Part shown: positions 42,376 through 53,787 of the stretch, piece after piece | Position numbering within the stretch: position 1 is the first letter of the stretch | Layout: every line of letters starts with the position of its first letter | Notes under the pieces: generated by a model | What the model was told of the DNA's origin: nothing | Seen by the model: the letters and a program-made list of their open reading frames with translations, nothing else | Database searches by the model: none | Assembly: GCF_000023125.1 (NCBI RefSeq) | Contig: NC_013037.1 | Span: forward strand, 4,952,501-5,016,500 | Direction: 5' to 3' | DNA from: Dyadobacter fermentans DSM 18053 | GTDB lineage: Bacteria > Bacteroidota > Bacteroidia > Cytophagales > Spirosomataceae | Length of the DNA stretch: 64,000 nt | Program-made: the position numbers and the translations under genes

Positions 42376-43843
42376 CGAACTGGACAAGCTCTTCAGAAAG
42401 TCATCCGAAGAGCTTGATCCGACATACGAACCCGATGACTGGAACGACCTGCGCAAGCGCCTCGACCAGCAGGATGGGAAAACTCCGGCCGGATGGTGGC
42501 GGAAATGGTGGCCGCTGGGCGTGCTGGCGTTGTTGGTGCCGATTGGATTGATATTGTACCCGTGGGTAGGGGAGGATGGAGGAACGGTAGAGCGGAGGAA
42601 GGAGAAGTCAGAGGTCAATGGGTCAGGTGTTATTGCTGAGGGGGATGGAGCTGAGAACGGTGCCGTTGATAGCGGCGTGAAAGAGGATGAAGGTCTAAAA
42701 GCCGCCGTAACCGTGGAAAATGGTGATGGAATTGTGGATAACGGGATTTCGGGTGTTGATAATGAAACAAAATCCGGCGCTGAAAACAGTGTTGTTGATC
42801 GTAACGGAAAAGCTATTGGAAATAAATTGAAAACCAGTGTCAATCAATCTGGTAAATCTTCCTCAACGTCAGAATTGAATGCTGCTGTTGGTAACAATGG
42901 CAGAAAACCATTGCCCCGGAGCCGATCTAAGGCAGGCGGAGTGTTCTTAGAGCCTAACCGCTCAAAAGTGGAAGGAGGCGACGGGGCTCTTTCTTTTGAA
43001 AACAATACAAATGCGGTCGGCAGCGAAACGTACCTGCCGCAGCAAACGGGCCAGCCGATAGCCACGGGCGAAGCGGAGTCAAAAGCCGAAGAACCAGGTC
43101 GTACAGCGGTTTTTGCATCTGCATTAAGCAGTAAAGGGTTGAGATGGAGTGCATTAGCGCTGCCCGGGATTTCGGAGCCGGTGTATGAGCTGCCCGGGCC
43201 GTCTGCCCCGCCGAAGCCATCCTCACTTTCTGCGGACGATCAGCCGCTGGGCGCGGTACGATTTGGTTACTCGCCCGATCTGAGCACGGTAGGGTTGAAG
43301 GATTTTACAAAACCGGGAACGTCGGTTTCGCTGCTGGTGGAATATTCGGTGTTGCCTAAGCTGTATTTGCAAAGCGGGATGGTGTGGAGTAGGAAGGATT
43401 ATTATGCCCCGGCAGAGGCTTACCAGTTGCCGAAACACGGCTACTATCCTCCATTGGCACTGAGCGGTATCGACGGCGTGTGCAAAGTGCTGGAAATACC
43501 ATTGAATGTGCGGTTCGATATTGCCTCGGGCGAACGGTCACGCTGGTTCGCGACAGGCGGGTTCTCGTCGTACCACATGAATAGTGAAAAATACAAATAC
43601 CATTACATCGATCCGAAGGACCCTAATGCGCAAACACGGAAAGGATGGAACGGAAATACCGGCTGGTACCTGCTTAGTCATGCCAATGTTTCGGCCGGTT
43701 ATGAATATCGGATTTCGCGTAAACTCTCCCTCCTTGCGGAGCCTTCGATCCGGATGCCGCTCAAACGTGTCGGATACGGAAAAGTGAATCTCATTACGAC
43801 AGGCCTCTGGCTATCGGTGCGCTACACCCCTGTTTTCAAGTGA
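42356..43843 (+). CDS. Putative dual-membrane-spanning anti-sigma factor with outer-membrane barrel
   Basis: A 495-residue protein with no N-terminal signal peptide. Residues 1-50 are charged and cytosolic (MIELPDDELDKLFRKSSEEL, then DDWNDLRKRLDQQ); 51-71 is one hydrophobic helix (WWPLGVLALLVPIGLILYPW); about 72-295 is low-complexity Ser/Gly/Glu/Asn-rich linker; about 298-495 is an outer-membrane barrel of PorT type, with alternating aromatic strands and a terminal VRYTPVFK. Such topology links cytosol to outer membrane, as reported for Dma anti-sigma factors of Bacteroides thetaiotaomicron. It overlaps the ECF gene by 20 bp. ATG 42356 is chosen over TTG 42347. Anti-sigma function is inferred. 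Confidence 0.7.
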   Translation: MIELPDDELDKLFRKSSEELDPTYEPDDWNDLRKRLDQQDGKTPAGWWRKWWPLGVLALLVPIGLILYPWVGEDGGTVERRKEKSEVNGSGVIAEGDGAENGAVDSGVKEDEGLKAAVTVENGDGIVDNGISGVDNETKSGAENSVVDRNGKAIGNKLKTSVNQSGKSSSTSELNAAVGNNGRKPLPRSRSKAGGVFLEPNRSKVEGGDGALSFENNTNAVGSETYLPQQTGQPIATGEAESKAEEPGRTAVFASALSSKGLRWSALALPGISEPVYELPGPSAPPKPSSLSADDQPLGAVRFGYSPDLSTVGLKDFTKPGTSVSLLVEYSVLPKLYLQSGMVWSRKDYYAPAEAYQLPKHGYYPPLALSGIDGVCKVLEIPLNVRFDIASGERSRWFATGGFSSYHMNSEKYKYHYIDPKDPNAQTRKGWNGNTGWYLLSHANVSAGYEYRISRKLSLLAEPSIRMPLKRVGYGKVNLITTGLWLSVRYTPVFK

Positions 43844-43922
43844 GCACTATGCCCACATTAGCATTGAATCGTATCTACTAATTTATTCATTATTCACTAT
43901 GAACTCAATTGAAAAAGGAAGC

Positions 43923-44402
43923 ATGAAAAGAGGCGAATTCCTGCGCAGCCTTGGGCTCAGCACCTCAACGTTAATGGCATTCTACTGCCTCGGCACCACT
44001 ATGACGGCCTGCGGGTCCAGCGACGACGATCCGAACCCGAACCCCGACCCGGGGACAGGCACCGGCATCTCGGGAACAACCACCGGCTCGAACATCAATT
44101 TTACCGTGGATCTGACCAATTCGAACACTTCGAAGCTGAAAACCAATGGCAATTCTATCATTACCGGCGATGTGCTGGTAGCCAAAACCACCGCCGGCAG
44201 CTATGTGGCGTTGAGCAAGATTTGTACCCACGAGGGAAATCCGGTTGCATACAGGACGACATCCAATGATATTTTCTGTCAAAGCCACGGCTCGACATTC
44301 ACCACGGCCGGTGCCGTAACGAACGGTCCGGCTACCGCTGCATTGAAAACGTATACTGTGACCGTTTCTTCCGACGGCAACACTTTAACCGTGAAAGCTT
44401 AA
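43923..44402 (+). CDS. Rieske [2Fe-2S] domain lipoprotein
   Basis: A 159-residue lipoprotein. ATG 43923 (MKRGEFLRSLGLSTSTLMAF) gives a signal with lipobox TMTACGSS, followed by a Ser/Asp/Pro/Gly-rich spacer and a Rieske fold. Cluster ligands are visible in the two canonical boxes: CTHEG (Cys and His) and FCQSHGS (Cys and His). It is likely an extracytoplasmic electron carrier. A DUF5777 barrel and a YceI protein follow on the same strand with 12-bp gaps, a recurring Bacteroidota grouping of uncertain function. Confidence 0.87.
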   Translation: MKRGEFLRSLGLSTSTLMAFYCLGTTMTACGSSDDDPNPNPDPGTGTGISGTTTGSNINFTVDLTNSNTSKLKTNGNSIITGDVLVAKTTAGSYVALSKICTHEGNPVAYRTTSNDIFCQSHGSTFTTAGAVTNGPATAALKTYTVTVSSDGNTLTVKA

Positions 44403-44414
44403 CCTGCACCGACC

Positions 44415-45302
44415 ATGAAAGTACTCCGCCTACTCGTGATGTTGATGGGTTCATCAACAGTTTTATATGCACAGGACGACTTGCTGAACGAACTTTCCAA
44501 ACAGGACAGCGCGCAAACGGTGCCGGTTACCGCCACTTTCAAATCGACGCGCGTGGTGAATGGGCAGTCCGTGGAAACGATGAAAAAGAAGCACCTCGAT
44601 TTCCGCATTTCGCACCGTTTCGGGAAGCTTAATTCGGGCGCCTACCAGTTTTTCGGGCTCGACCAGGCGACGATGCGGCTCGGTTTCGAATACGGGCTGA
44701 CGGACGATCTGATGATCGGAGTGGGGCGCAGCACGTCGCAGAAGGTGTATGATTTTTTTGGTAAATATAAACTACTGAAACAGAGCACCGGCGCACGCAT
44801 TATGCCGGTTTCGGTGACGCTGTTTGGCGGCACGGGCGTGGCTACGGTGGATAAGGAGCGGGAGTTTCAGGATAAGCTTTATTACACGGCCCAGGTGCTG
44901 GTAGCGCGCAAGTTTGGCGAAAGATTGTCGCTCCAACTGTCGCCAACCTACTTGTACCGCACCATGCCGGACGTGACCGGCGATGAAAAAGTAGTACTTG
45001 CCGTGGGCATCGGCGGGAGGTTTAAGCTGTCGAAACGCGTGTCTTTGAACGGGGAGTACTTTTACACCGCCCGCGAGAAGAACACGGTCACGGCCCCTTA
45101 CCACGATTCCATGTCATTCGGCGTCGATATTGAGACGGGCGGGCACGTTTTTCAGCTGCATTTTACCAATTCCCTGGGCATGATCGAGAAGCAATTCATC
45201 GGTGAAACCGCCGGCAGCTGGGGCAAAGGGGATATCCATTACGGGTTCAACATTTCCCGGACTTTCAGTTTCGACAAGAAGAATAAGAGACAGCCAAACT
45301 GA
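44415..45302 (+). CDS. DUF5777 family beta-barrel protein
   Basis: A 295-residue outer-membrane-type protein: signal peptide (LLVMLMGSSTVLYAQ), then KKKHLDFRISHRFGKLNSGAYQFFGLDQATMRLGFEYGLTDDLMIGVG, the family pattern, and a run of amphipathic strands. The function is unknown; family members often occur beside Rieske, cytochrome or YceI genes. It begins 12 bp after the Rieske gene stop and ends 12 bp before the YceI gene, so all three are one transcript. Confidence 0.85.
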   Translation: MKVLRLLVMLMGSSTVLYAQDDLLNELSKQDSAQTVPVTATFKSTRVVNGQSVETMKKKHLDFRISHRFGKLNSGAYQFFGLDQATMRLGFEYGLTDDLMIGVGRSTSQKVYDFFGKYKLLKQSTGARIMPVSVTLFGGTGVATVDKEREFQDKLYYTAQVLVARKFGERLSLQLSPTYLYRTMPDVTGDEKVVLAVGIGGRFKLSKRVSLNGEYFYTAREKNTVTAPYHDSMSFGVDIETGGHVFQLHFTNSLGMIEKQFIGETAGSWGKGDIHYGFNISRTFSFDKKNKRQPN

Positions 45303-45314
45303 TCCATTACCATC

Positions 45315-45875
45315 ATGAAAACGCACTTTTTCCGCGTGGCCTGCCTGGCCATGTTCAGTACCGCTTTGCTCTCTGAAAATGCATTCGCCCAAATGTTTTC
45401 AACCTCCGGCGGCAATACGAAGTTTTCGGCATCGACGCCTTTGGAAAACATCGAGGCAGAAAACAAAAAATCGCAAGTGATCCTGAATACGGCGAACAGC
45501 GAAATCGCGATCCGGATGAACATGCGCGACTTCGTTTTCCCGAACAAGCTCATGCAGGAGCATTTCAATGAGAATTACATCGAATCGGAGAAATACCCGA
45601 CGGCCACGTTTTCGGGCAAAGTCGATAAGGCGCCGGATTATGCCAAAGACGGCGATTACGACGTGTCAGCCACCGGGAAGTTCACGGTTCACGGCGTGAC
45701 CAGGGAGCGGACGATCAAAGGGAAGATGAAAGTGGAGGGAGGTAAAATCACGATCAGTTCCGACTTCGAGGTGGCGCTGGTGGACCATAAAATCGAAGTA
45801 CCAAAAGTGGTTTTCGTGAAAATCGCGCAGATCATCAAAGTGAAGGCGCAGTATGTGCTGTCGCCAAAAAAATGA
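45315..45875 (+). CDS. YceI family periplasmic protein
   Basis: A 186-residue exported lipocalin-like protein of the YceI family, which binds isoprenoid or amphipathic molecules in characterised members. A signal peptide (ACLAMFSTALLSENAFA) precedes the domain; FNENYIESEKYPTATFSGKVD and GKFTVHGVTRERTIKGKM are diagnostic. It is last in the Rieske-DUF5777-YceI unit and followed by two terminators. A quinone- or carotenoid-like ligand for the redox partners is a reasonable guess only. Confidence 0.9.
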   Translation: MKTHFFRVACLAMFSTALLSENAFAQMFSTSGGNTKFSASTPLENIEAENKKSQVILNTANSEIAIRMNMRDFVFPNKLMQEHFNENYIESEKYPTATFSGKVDKAPDYAKDGDYDVSATGKFTVHGVTRERTIKGKMKVEGGKITISSDFEVALVDHKIEVPKVVFVKIAQIIKVKAQYVLSPKK

Positions 45876-45876
45876 T

Positions 45877-45913
45877 AAAGACCTGGCAAGGTTTTCCGTG
45901 TTGTCAGGTCTTT
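45877..45913 (+). terminator. First of two terminators after the YceI gene
   Basis: AAAGACCTGGCAA (45877-45889) pairs with TTGTCAGGTCTTT (45901-45913), 13 bp with one G-U, then ATTAAAA. Confidence 0.75.
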
Positions 45914-45934
45914 ATTAAAACTGTGGGGTATTGC

Positions 45935-45972
45935 AGACTTGGTAAGCCTTTCTTGAACTTGCCAAGTCTTTT
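45935..45972 (+). terminator. Second terminator after the YceI gene
   Basis: AGACTTGGTAAG (45935-45946) pairs with CTTGCCAAGTCT (45958-45969) over 12 bp with one wobble, then TTT. It ends just before the stop codon of the convergent GH2 gene. Confidence 0.75.
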
Positions 45973-45974
45973 CA

Positions 45975-49493
<3,519 letters not shown>

Positions 49494-49541
49494 TTATTTG
49501 AAGAATGCCTTTAATTTGCTTTCACATGTAAATTCTCTGCT

Positions 49542-50309
49542 ATGCTTTTAGCCGTCGACGTTGGCAATACCGACACTGTTTTCGGGCTTCATGGTTCCGG
49601 TAACTGGGAGCACATCTGGCGGATGCGCTCGCTGGTGCAGGAAAACGAGGCGCATTACGAATCGAAACTGCGGCTGCATTTCCTGGAAGCGGGGCTGTGG
49701 TTTGGCGATGTGGAAACGGTGGTGGTGAGCAGCGTGGTGCCGGCAATTGCGCCAGTGATCCTACGGATGCTCCGTTCGCTGTTCGGAGACGGTGTGATCG
49801 TCGTCGGACCCGAGATTTATCCTGCATTATCCATTGAAATCGACCATCCGCACGAGATCGGCGCGGACCTGATCGCGAATGCGGTAGCCGTTTCCACGCG
49901 TTATAAACAGAATTGCGTGGTCGTCGATTTCGGGACTGCATTAACTTTTACGACTGTTTCCAAAGACAGCAAAATCCTGGGCGTAGCGATATTGCCGGGG
50001 CTGGTAACGGCCGTGAAAGCGTTATTTGCGAACACCGCGCAGCTGCCCGAAGTGCCGTTGGAACTGCCGCAGTCGGCGATTGGGAAAAACACGGTCGAGG
50101 CCATTCAGGCGGGCATTTTGCTGGGGTATGAAGGATTGGTGAAATCGCTGCTGGGCCGCATTCGTGCAGAGCTGGGCGGCGAATGCATTGCCGTTGCCAC
50201 AGGCGGGTTATCGTCCATTATCGACACCCTCCGTGACGAGTTTACGGAAATTGATAGAAAATTAACATTGGACGGCCTGCGCATCATCGGCGAAAGCCTC
50301 AGGAAGTAG
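49542..50309 (+). CDS. coaX: Type III pantothenate kinase
   Basis: First step of coenzyme A synthesis, phosphorylating pantothenate. CoaX of 255 residues: phosphate-binding MLLAVDVGNTDTVFGLH start, IGADLIANAVAVSTRY and VVDFGTALTFTTV (second phosphate loop), ILPGLVTAVKALFANTAQLPEV, and ATGGLSSII near the end. Divergent from the GH2 gene; its last bases overlap the convergent gamma-glutamylcyclotransferase gene by 11 bp. Confidence 0.96.
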   Translation: MLLAVDVGNTDTVFGLHGSGNWEHIWRMRSLVQENEAHYESKLRLHFLEAGLWFGDVETVVVSSVVPAIAPVILRMLRSLFGDGVIVVGPEIYPALSIEIDHPHEIGADLIANAVAVSTRYKQNCVVVDFGTALTFTTVSKDSKILGVAILPGLVTAVKALFANTAQLPEVPLELPQSAIGKNTVEAIQAGILLGYEGLVKSLLGRIRAELGGECIAVATGGLSSIIDTLRDEFTEIDRKLTLDGLRIIGESLRK

Positions 50310-50718
50310 TTTTGAAATACCCATCCTCAATCAAAGGCAAATCCAAAACCGGCTGATTATACAAATACACCCAACAATCCCTGACCAGCTCCTCACCACC
50401 CCTAACCACTTCCTGACTATCCCTGACAGGCACCACCTTCCTGACATACAAACTCGCCGCCTCGTCTTCCAGAACATCCTCATACTCATCGAGTTCTTTT
50501 AGGATGTCGAGTGAATGCAATTGATAAATCTCGCCGCGCACGAGCGTAGGCGCATCAGGCTCGAACAAGGCTCCCGGATACCATTCCACGCGGAATAAGC
50601 GGCCATTGAAATACCCCTTTCCCAGGTACTCCGACGACGCTCGCAGCTTCCGCGCATAGGGGTTGTGAAATGCCTGCATCAGAGTGCCGTATGTGAATAT
50701 ATTATATAACTTTTCCAT
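50299..50718 (-). CDS. Gamma-glutamylcyclotransferase-like (AIG2/GGCT) protein
   Basis: A 139-residue GGCT-fold protein. The substrate-binding loop is FTYGTLMQAF (YGxL motif) and the catalytic glutamate lies in LKELDEYEDV; the RGEIYQL strand also fits. Members release 5-oxoproline from gamma-glutamyl peptides, but many bacterial ones are uncharacterised. Overlaps the coaX end by 11 bp in convergent orientation. Confidence 0.85.
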   Translation of the reverse strand: MEKLYNIFTYGTLMQAFHNPYARKLRASSEYLGKGYFNGRLFRVEWYPGALFEPDAPTLVRGEIYQLHSLDILKELDEYEDVLEDEAASLYVRKVVPVRDSQEVVRGGEELVRDCWVYLYNQPVLDLPLIEDGYFKTTS

Positions 50719-50811
50719 TCTGCGGCCAGAAGATCGGAAATTCCGCTTAATGCAGAACTGTATTTCTCTTATATTTACATGTAAGCTTCTTCATTATACT
50801 AATATACCGTT

Positions 50812-52272
50812 ATGTACGAAAAGAATCTTGGTACAAAACAAAAAGCATTAAGGATCAACCTCGACCGCCGGATCTACGGGTCATTTGCGGAAATCGGGGC
50901 GGGTCAGGAAACGGCGGCTTACTTCTTCAAAGCCGGCGGCGCATCAGGAACCATCGCGAAAACCATGTCGGCCTACGACATGACGTTCAGCGACGCGATA
51001 TACGGGACGGAAGAGGGCGGAAGGTACGTGGTGGAATCCCGGCTGATGAAAATGCTCAACCGTGAGTATAACCTCGTAGAAAAGCGGCTGTCGGAAAAAC
51101 GCGGTGTGGACAGCACATTTTTTGCTTTTGCCAATACAGTAGTTGCCCTTAATTTTCAGAAAACCAACGAATCGCACGGCTGGATCGGCCTGCAATTTCA
51201 GCTCACGCCGATGGGCCCGACGAACTATGTCGTGATCCACGTGCGGATGCGGGACGATGAAAATATTTTGCAACAGCAGGCGCTGGGGATTATCGGAGTA
51301 AACCTGATTTACGGCTGCTATTACTACTACAAATCGCCCGAAATCCTGCTCATGTCGCTCATGGACGACCTAACAATTGATCGCATTGAGATCGACATGG
51401 TGCGGTTTAGCGGGCCGGATTTTGCCAAAGTGGATAACCGCCTGATGAGCCTGCGGCTCGTGAAAAACGGCTTTACCGACGCTGCATTGTTCGGCAGCGA
51501 CGGCGGTGTGCTGCAACCTTCCGAGGCTTTATACAAAAAGCACATTCTCATGATGCGTGGCCGCCTGCGCCCGATCACGAACGTGCATATCGACCTGATC
51601 AGCAATGGTCAGCGGCAGTTTTTGGCAGAGGAAGATGTGGATGAATCGAAAGTGGTACTCATTTCGGAGCTCACCTTGCATAACCTCAAAGCCGGCGACC
51701 GCGATATCGACGAAAAGGACTTCCTCGACCGCGTGGACATTCTGTGTTCGCTGGGGCATATGGTGATGATTTCCAGCCACCATGAATATTACCGTCTGGT
51801 GGCTTACCTTTCCCGATTGACCAAACTGAAATCCGGCCTGCTCCTAGGTAGCCCCAATTTGCAGGATATATTTGAAGAAAAGCATTATCAGTTCCTGCAA
51901 GGCGGCATTCTCGAATCCTTCGCGACGCTGTTCAGCCGGAAGGTGAAACTGTACATTTATCCTACTTTACAGCCCGATGGCTCAGTTTACAGCTGCGAAA
52001 ACTTCCGCGTGCCGGAGCATTTGCGGCCTTTGTTCCAATACCTCATTGTGAATGATAAGATTGAGGATATCCGGAACTACAACATCGAGCACATGCACAT
52101 CACCACCGACTCGGTGCTGGAAATGATCAAGCGCGGCGAGCCGGGTTGGGAAAAGCTGGTGCCGGAGAATGTGGCGCAGATGATCAAGGAAAAGGCGCTG
52201 TTCGGGCTTCCGAGTGAGACTAATTACGTGGATACCGTAAAGCAGATTCACCAGGCTGTGGGGAATTTGTAG
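50812..52272 (+). CDS. Conserved cytosolic protein of unknown function
   Basis: A 486-residue soluble protein without signal peptide or membrane helix. The strongly patterned N-terminus (GTKQKALRINLDRRIYGSFAEIGAGQE, then AYFFKAGGASGTIAKTMSAYDM) looks like a widely conserved family; similar proteins carry misleading names such as TonB-dependent receptor or nucleotidyltransferase in databases, which nothing here supports (no barrel, plug or nucleotidyltransferase motif). Several acidic residues (DDLTIDRIEIDMVRFSGPDF) could bind metal. Starts at ATG 50812. Its 3' end lies 30 bp from a perfect hairpin at the Nramp-like gene start. Confidence 0.6.
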   Translation: MYEKNLGTKQKALRINLDRRIYGSFAEIGAGQETAAYFFKAGGASGTIAKTMSAYDMTFSDAIYGTEEGGRYVVESRLMKMLNREYNLVEKRLSEKRGVDSTFFAFANTVVALNFQKTNESHGWIGLQFQLTPMGPTNYVVIHVRMRDDENILQQQALGIIGVNLIYGCYYYYKSPEILLMSLMDDLTIDRIEIDMVRFSGPDFAKVDNRLMSLRLVKNGFTDAALFGSDGGVLQPSEALYKKHILMMRGRLRPITNVHIDLISNGQRQFLAEEDVDESKVVLISELTLHNLKAGDRDIDEKDFLDRVDILCSLGHMVMISSHHEYYRLVAYLSRLTKLKSGLLLGSPNLQDIFEEKHYQFLQGGILESFATLFSRKVKLYIYPTLQPDGSVYSCENFRVPEHLRPLFQYLIVNDKIEDIRNYNIEHMHITTDSVLEMIKRGEPGWEKLVPENVAQMIKEKALFGLPSETNYVDTVKQIHQAVGNL

Positions 52273-52302
52273 GAACGGCATTAAATATTGATTGATCTTA
52301 GC

Positions 52303-52334
52303 TTTTGGACATAAATTCCGGTTTATGTCCAAAA
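52303..52334 (+). promoter_or_regulatory. Perfect 13-bp hairpin enclosing the Nramp-like gene start codon
   Basis: TTTTGGACATAAA (52303-52315), TTCCGG, TTTATGTCCAAAA (52322-52334). The ATG at 52325-52327 lies within the right arm. In RNA this would hide the start codon; as DNA it is a symmetric operator candidate. Confidence 0.7.
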
Positions 52335-53647
52335 TTTTATCCCCACCTACCACCTTCTTCGGCAGGCTCAAATACCTCGGTCCCGGTTTCATTCTTTCCG
52401 CTGCCATCGTAGGCTCGGGCGAGCTTATTGCTACCACCGCATTAGGCGCAAAAGCAGGATTTGTGATGTTCTGGCTGATTATTTTGAGCTGCCTGGTCAA
52501 AGTTGCATTGCAGCTGGAATTCGGCAAGAACGCCATTTACACCGGCACATTCATCATGCATAACTTCAACAACCTGCCCGGTCTGCGGCTCGGCAAGGCG
52601 CATTGGAGCATTTGGTTGTGGCTATCGTTGCAGGGGCTGAAACTGTTGCAGGTCGGCGGCATTGTGGGTGGGGTGGGCATTGTGCTGCACATGGCCTTTC
52701 CGGCGATTTCGGTTAACTACTGGGCTGTTATCGCGGTACTTATCACGTCTTTCTGGGTTTACAAAGGCAATTATGGGCCGGTTGAGAAGGGGTCGCTGGT
52801 GATGATCATTCTTTTCACTGCCGTCATTCTGGTGTCGGTCATCTCTCTGCAATGGACACCCTACGCCATCACCTGGCCGCAATTTGAAAGCGGGTTGCAA
52901 TTTTCACTTCCTACGGCTTTGGTCGCGACGGCATTCGGGGCATTCGGCATTACCGGCGTGGGAGGCGATGAAATTATGTATTACAATTACTGGTGCATTG
53001 AAAAAGGCTACGCCGCTTACACCGGCCCGAATGACGGGACGAAAGAGTGGTCGGAGCGAGCCAAAGGGTGGTTCAGGGTAATGTATTTGGATGCTGTGTT
53101 ATCGATGGTCGTCTACACGATTGTGACGGCTGCATTTTACCTGCTCGGCGCGGCGGTGCTGCATTCCGGTGGCAACGTTCCGGAGGGATATCAGATGGTG
53201 GAAACACTTTCGCGCATTTTCACCGAAACACTGGGCCCGTGGGCGAAGAATATCTTTCTCGTCGGGGCGTTTTTCGTGCTTTATTCAACATTATTCACGG
53301 CGGCGGCGAGCTGGGCGCGCGTTTGGGCCGATGCTTTCGGGCAGATCGGCTGGATGCCGTTCGGGTCGGAGCGGGAGCAGAAACGAAGCATTGGGATATT
53401 TTCCTGGGTGCTTCCTGCGGCGTGGTGCATATTATTCTTGTTTTTTCAGGCACCGGTGATGATGGTGATCCTGGGTGGTATTGCTACTTCGGTGTTGCTG
53501 TTGCTGGTCGTGTATGTGTCGCTGGTGTTCCGCTACCGTGAGCTGCCGGCTGCGTTGAAGCCTTCGTTTACCTATGATGTGTTTTTTTGGATGAGTGTGC
53601 TGTCGATCCTGTTTGTGAGCGGCTATGGGATCGTGCAAATTATGTGA
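52325..53647 (+). CDS. Nramp-related membrane transporter, non-canonical metal site
   Basis: A 440-residue, about 11-helix transporter with the Nramp (LeuT-like) fold. The first helix, GPGFILSAAIVGSGELIATTALGAKAG, aligns with Nramp helix 1, where metal transporters have DPGN; here the motif is GSGE. The helix-6 region (FGAFGITGVGGDEIMYYNYWC) lacks the MPH motif. Mn/Fe transport is therefore doubtful and the substrate unknown. ATG 52325 (MSKILSPPTTFF) starts the conserved region; a TTG at 52292 in frame is an alternative. The start codon is buried in a perfect hairpin. Confidence 0.8.
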   Translation: MSKILSPPTTFFGRLKYLGPGFILSAAIVGSGELIATTALGAKAGFVMFWLIILSCLVKVALQLEFGKNAIYTGTFIMHNFNNLPGLRLGKAHWSIWLWLSLQGLKLLQVGGIVGGVGIVLHMAFPAISVNYWAVIAVLITSFWVYKGNYGPVEKGSLVMIILFTAVILVSVISLQWTPYAITWPQFESGLQFSLPTALVATAFGAFGITGVGGDEIMYYNYWCIEKGYAAYTGPNDGTKEWSERAKGWFRVMYLDAVLSMVVYTIVTAAFYLLGAAVLHSGGNVPEGYQMVETLSRIFTETLGPWAKNIFLVGAFFVLYSTLFTAAASWARVWADAFGQIGWMPFGSEREQKRSIGIFSWVLPAAWCILFLFFQAPVMMVILGGIATSVLLLLVVYVSLVFRYRELPAALKPSFTYDVFFWMSVLSILFVSGYGIVQIM

Positions 53648-53787
53648 ATTTTGGATAGTACTTAATTTTAAATGCGTAGTACTTTTTGATAGATAGCGAA
53701 TAGGGGAGTTACTTCTGATATTCGTCTAACCTATTGTTCGTCAGTGTACTGAACCGGACCTTCTTTCGAAATCCTAAATGCTTTCCT

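Noticed and set aside
50812..52272. TonB-dependent receptor or NMN adenylyltransferase annotation
   Set aside because: No signal peptide, plug, barrel or nucleotidyltransferase motif is visible.
53658..53690. Two TAGTACTT direct repeats before the Gfo/Idh/MocA gene
   Set aside because: Eight-base repeats in AT-rich DNA are close to chance and no further copies or regulator were seen.
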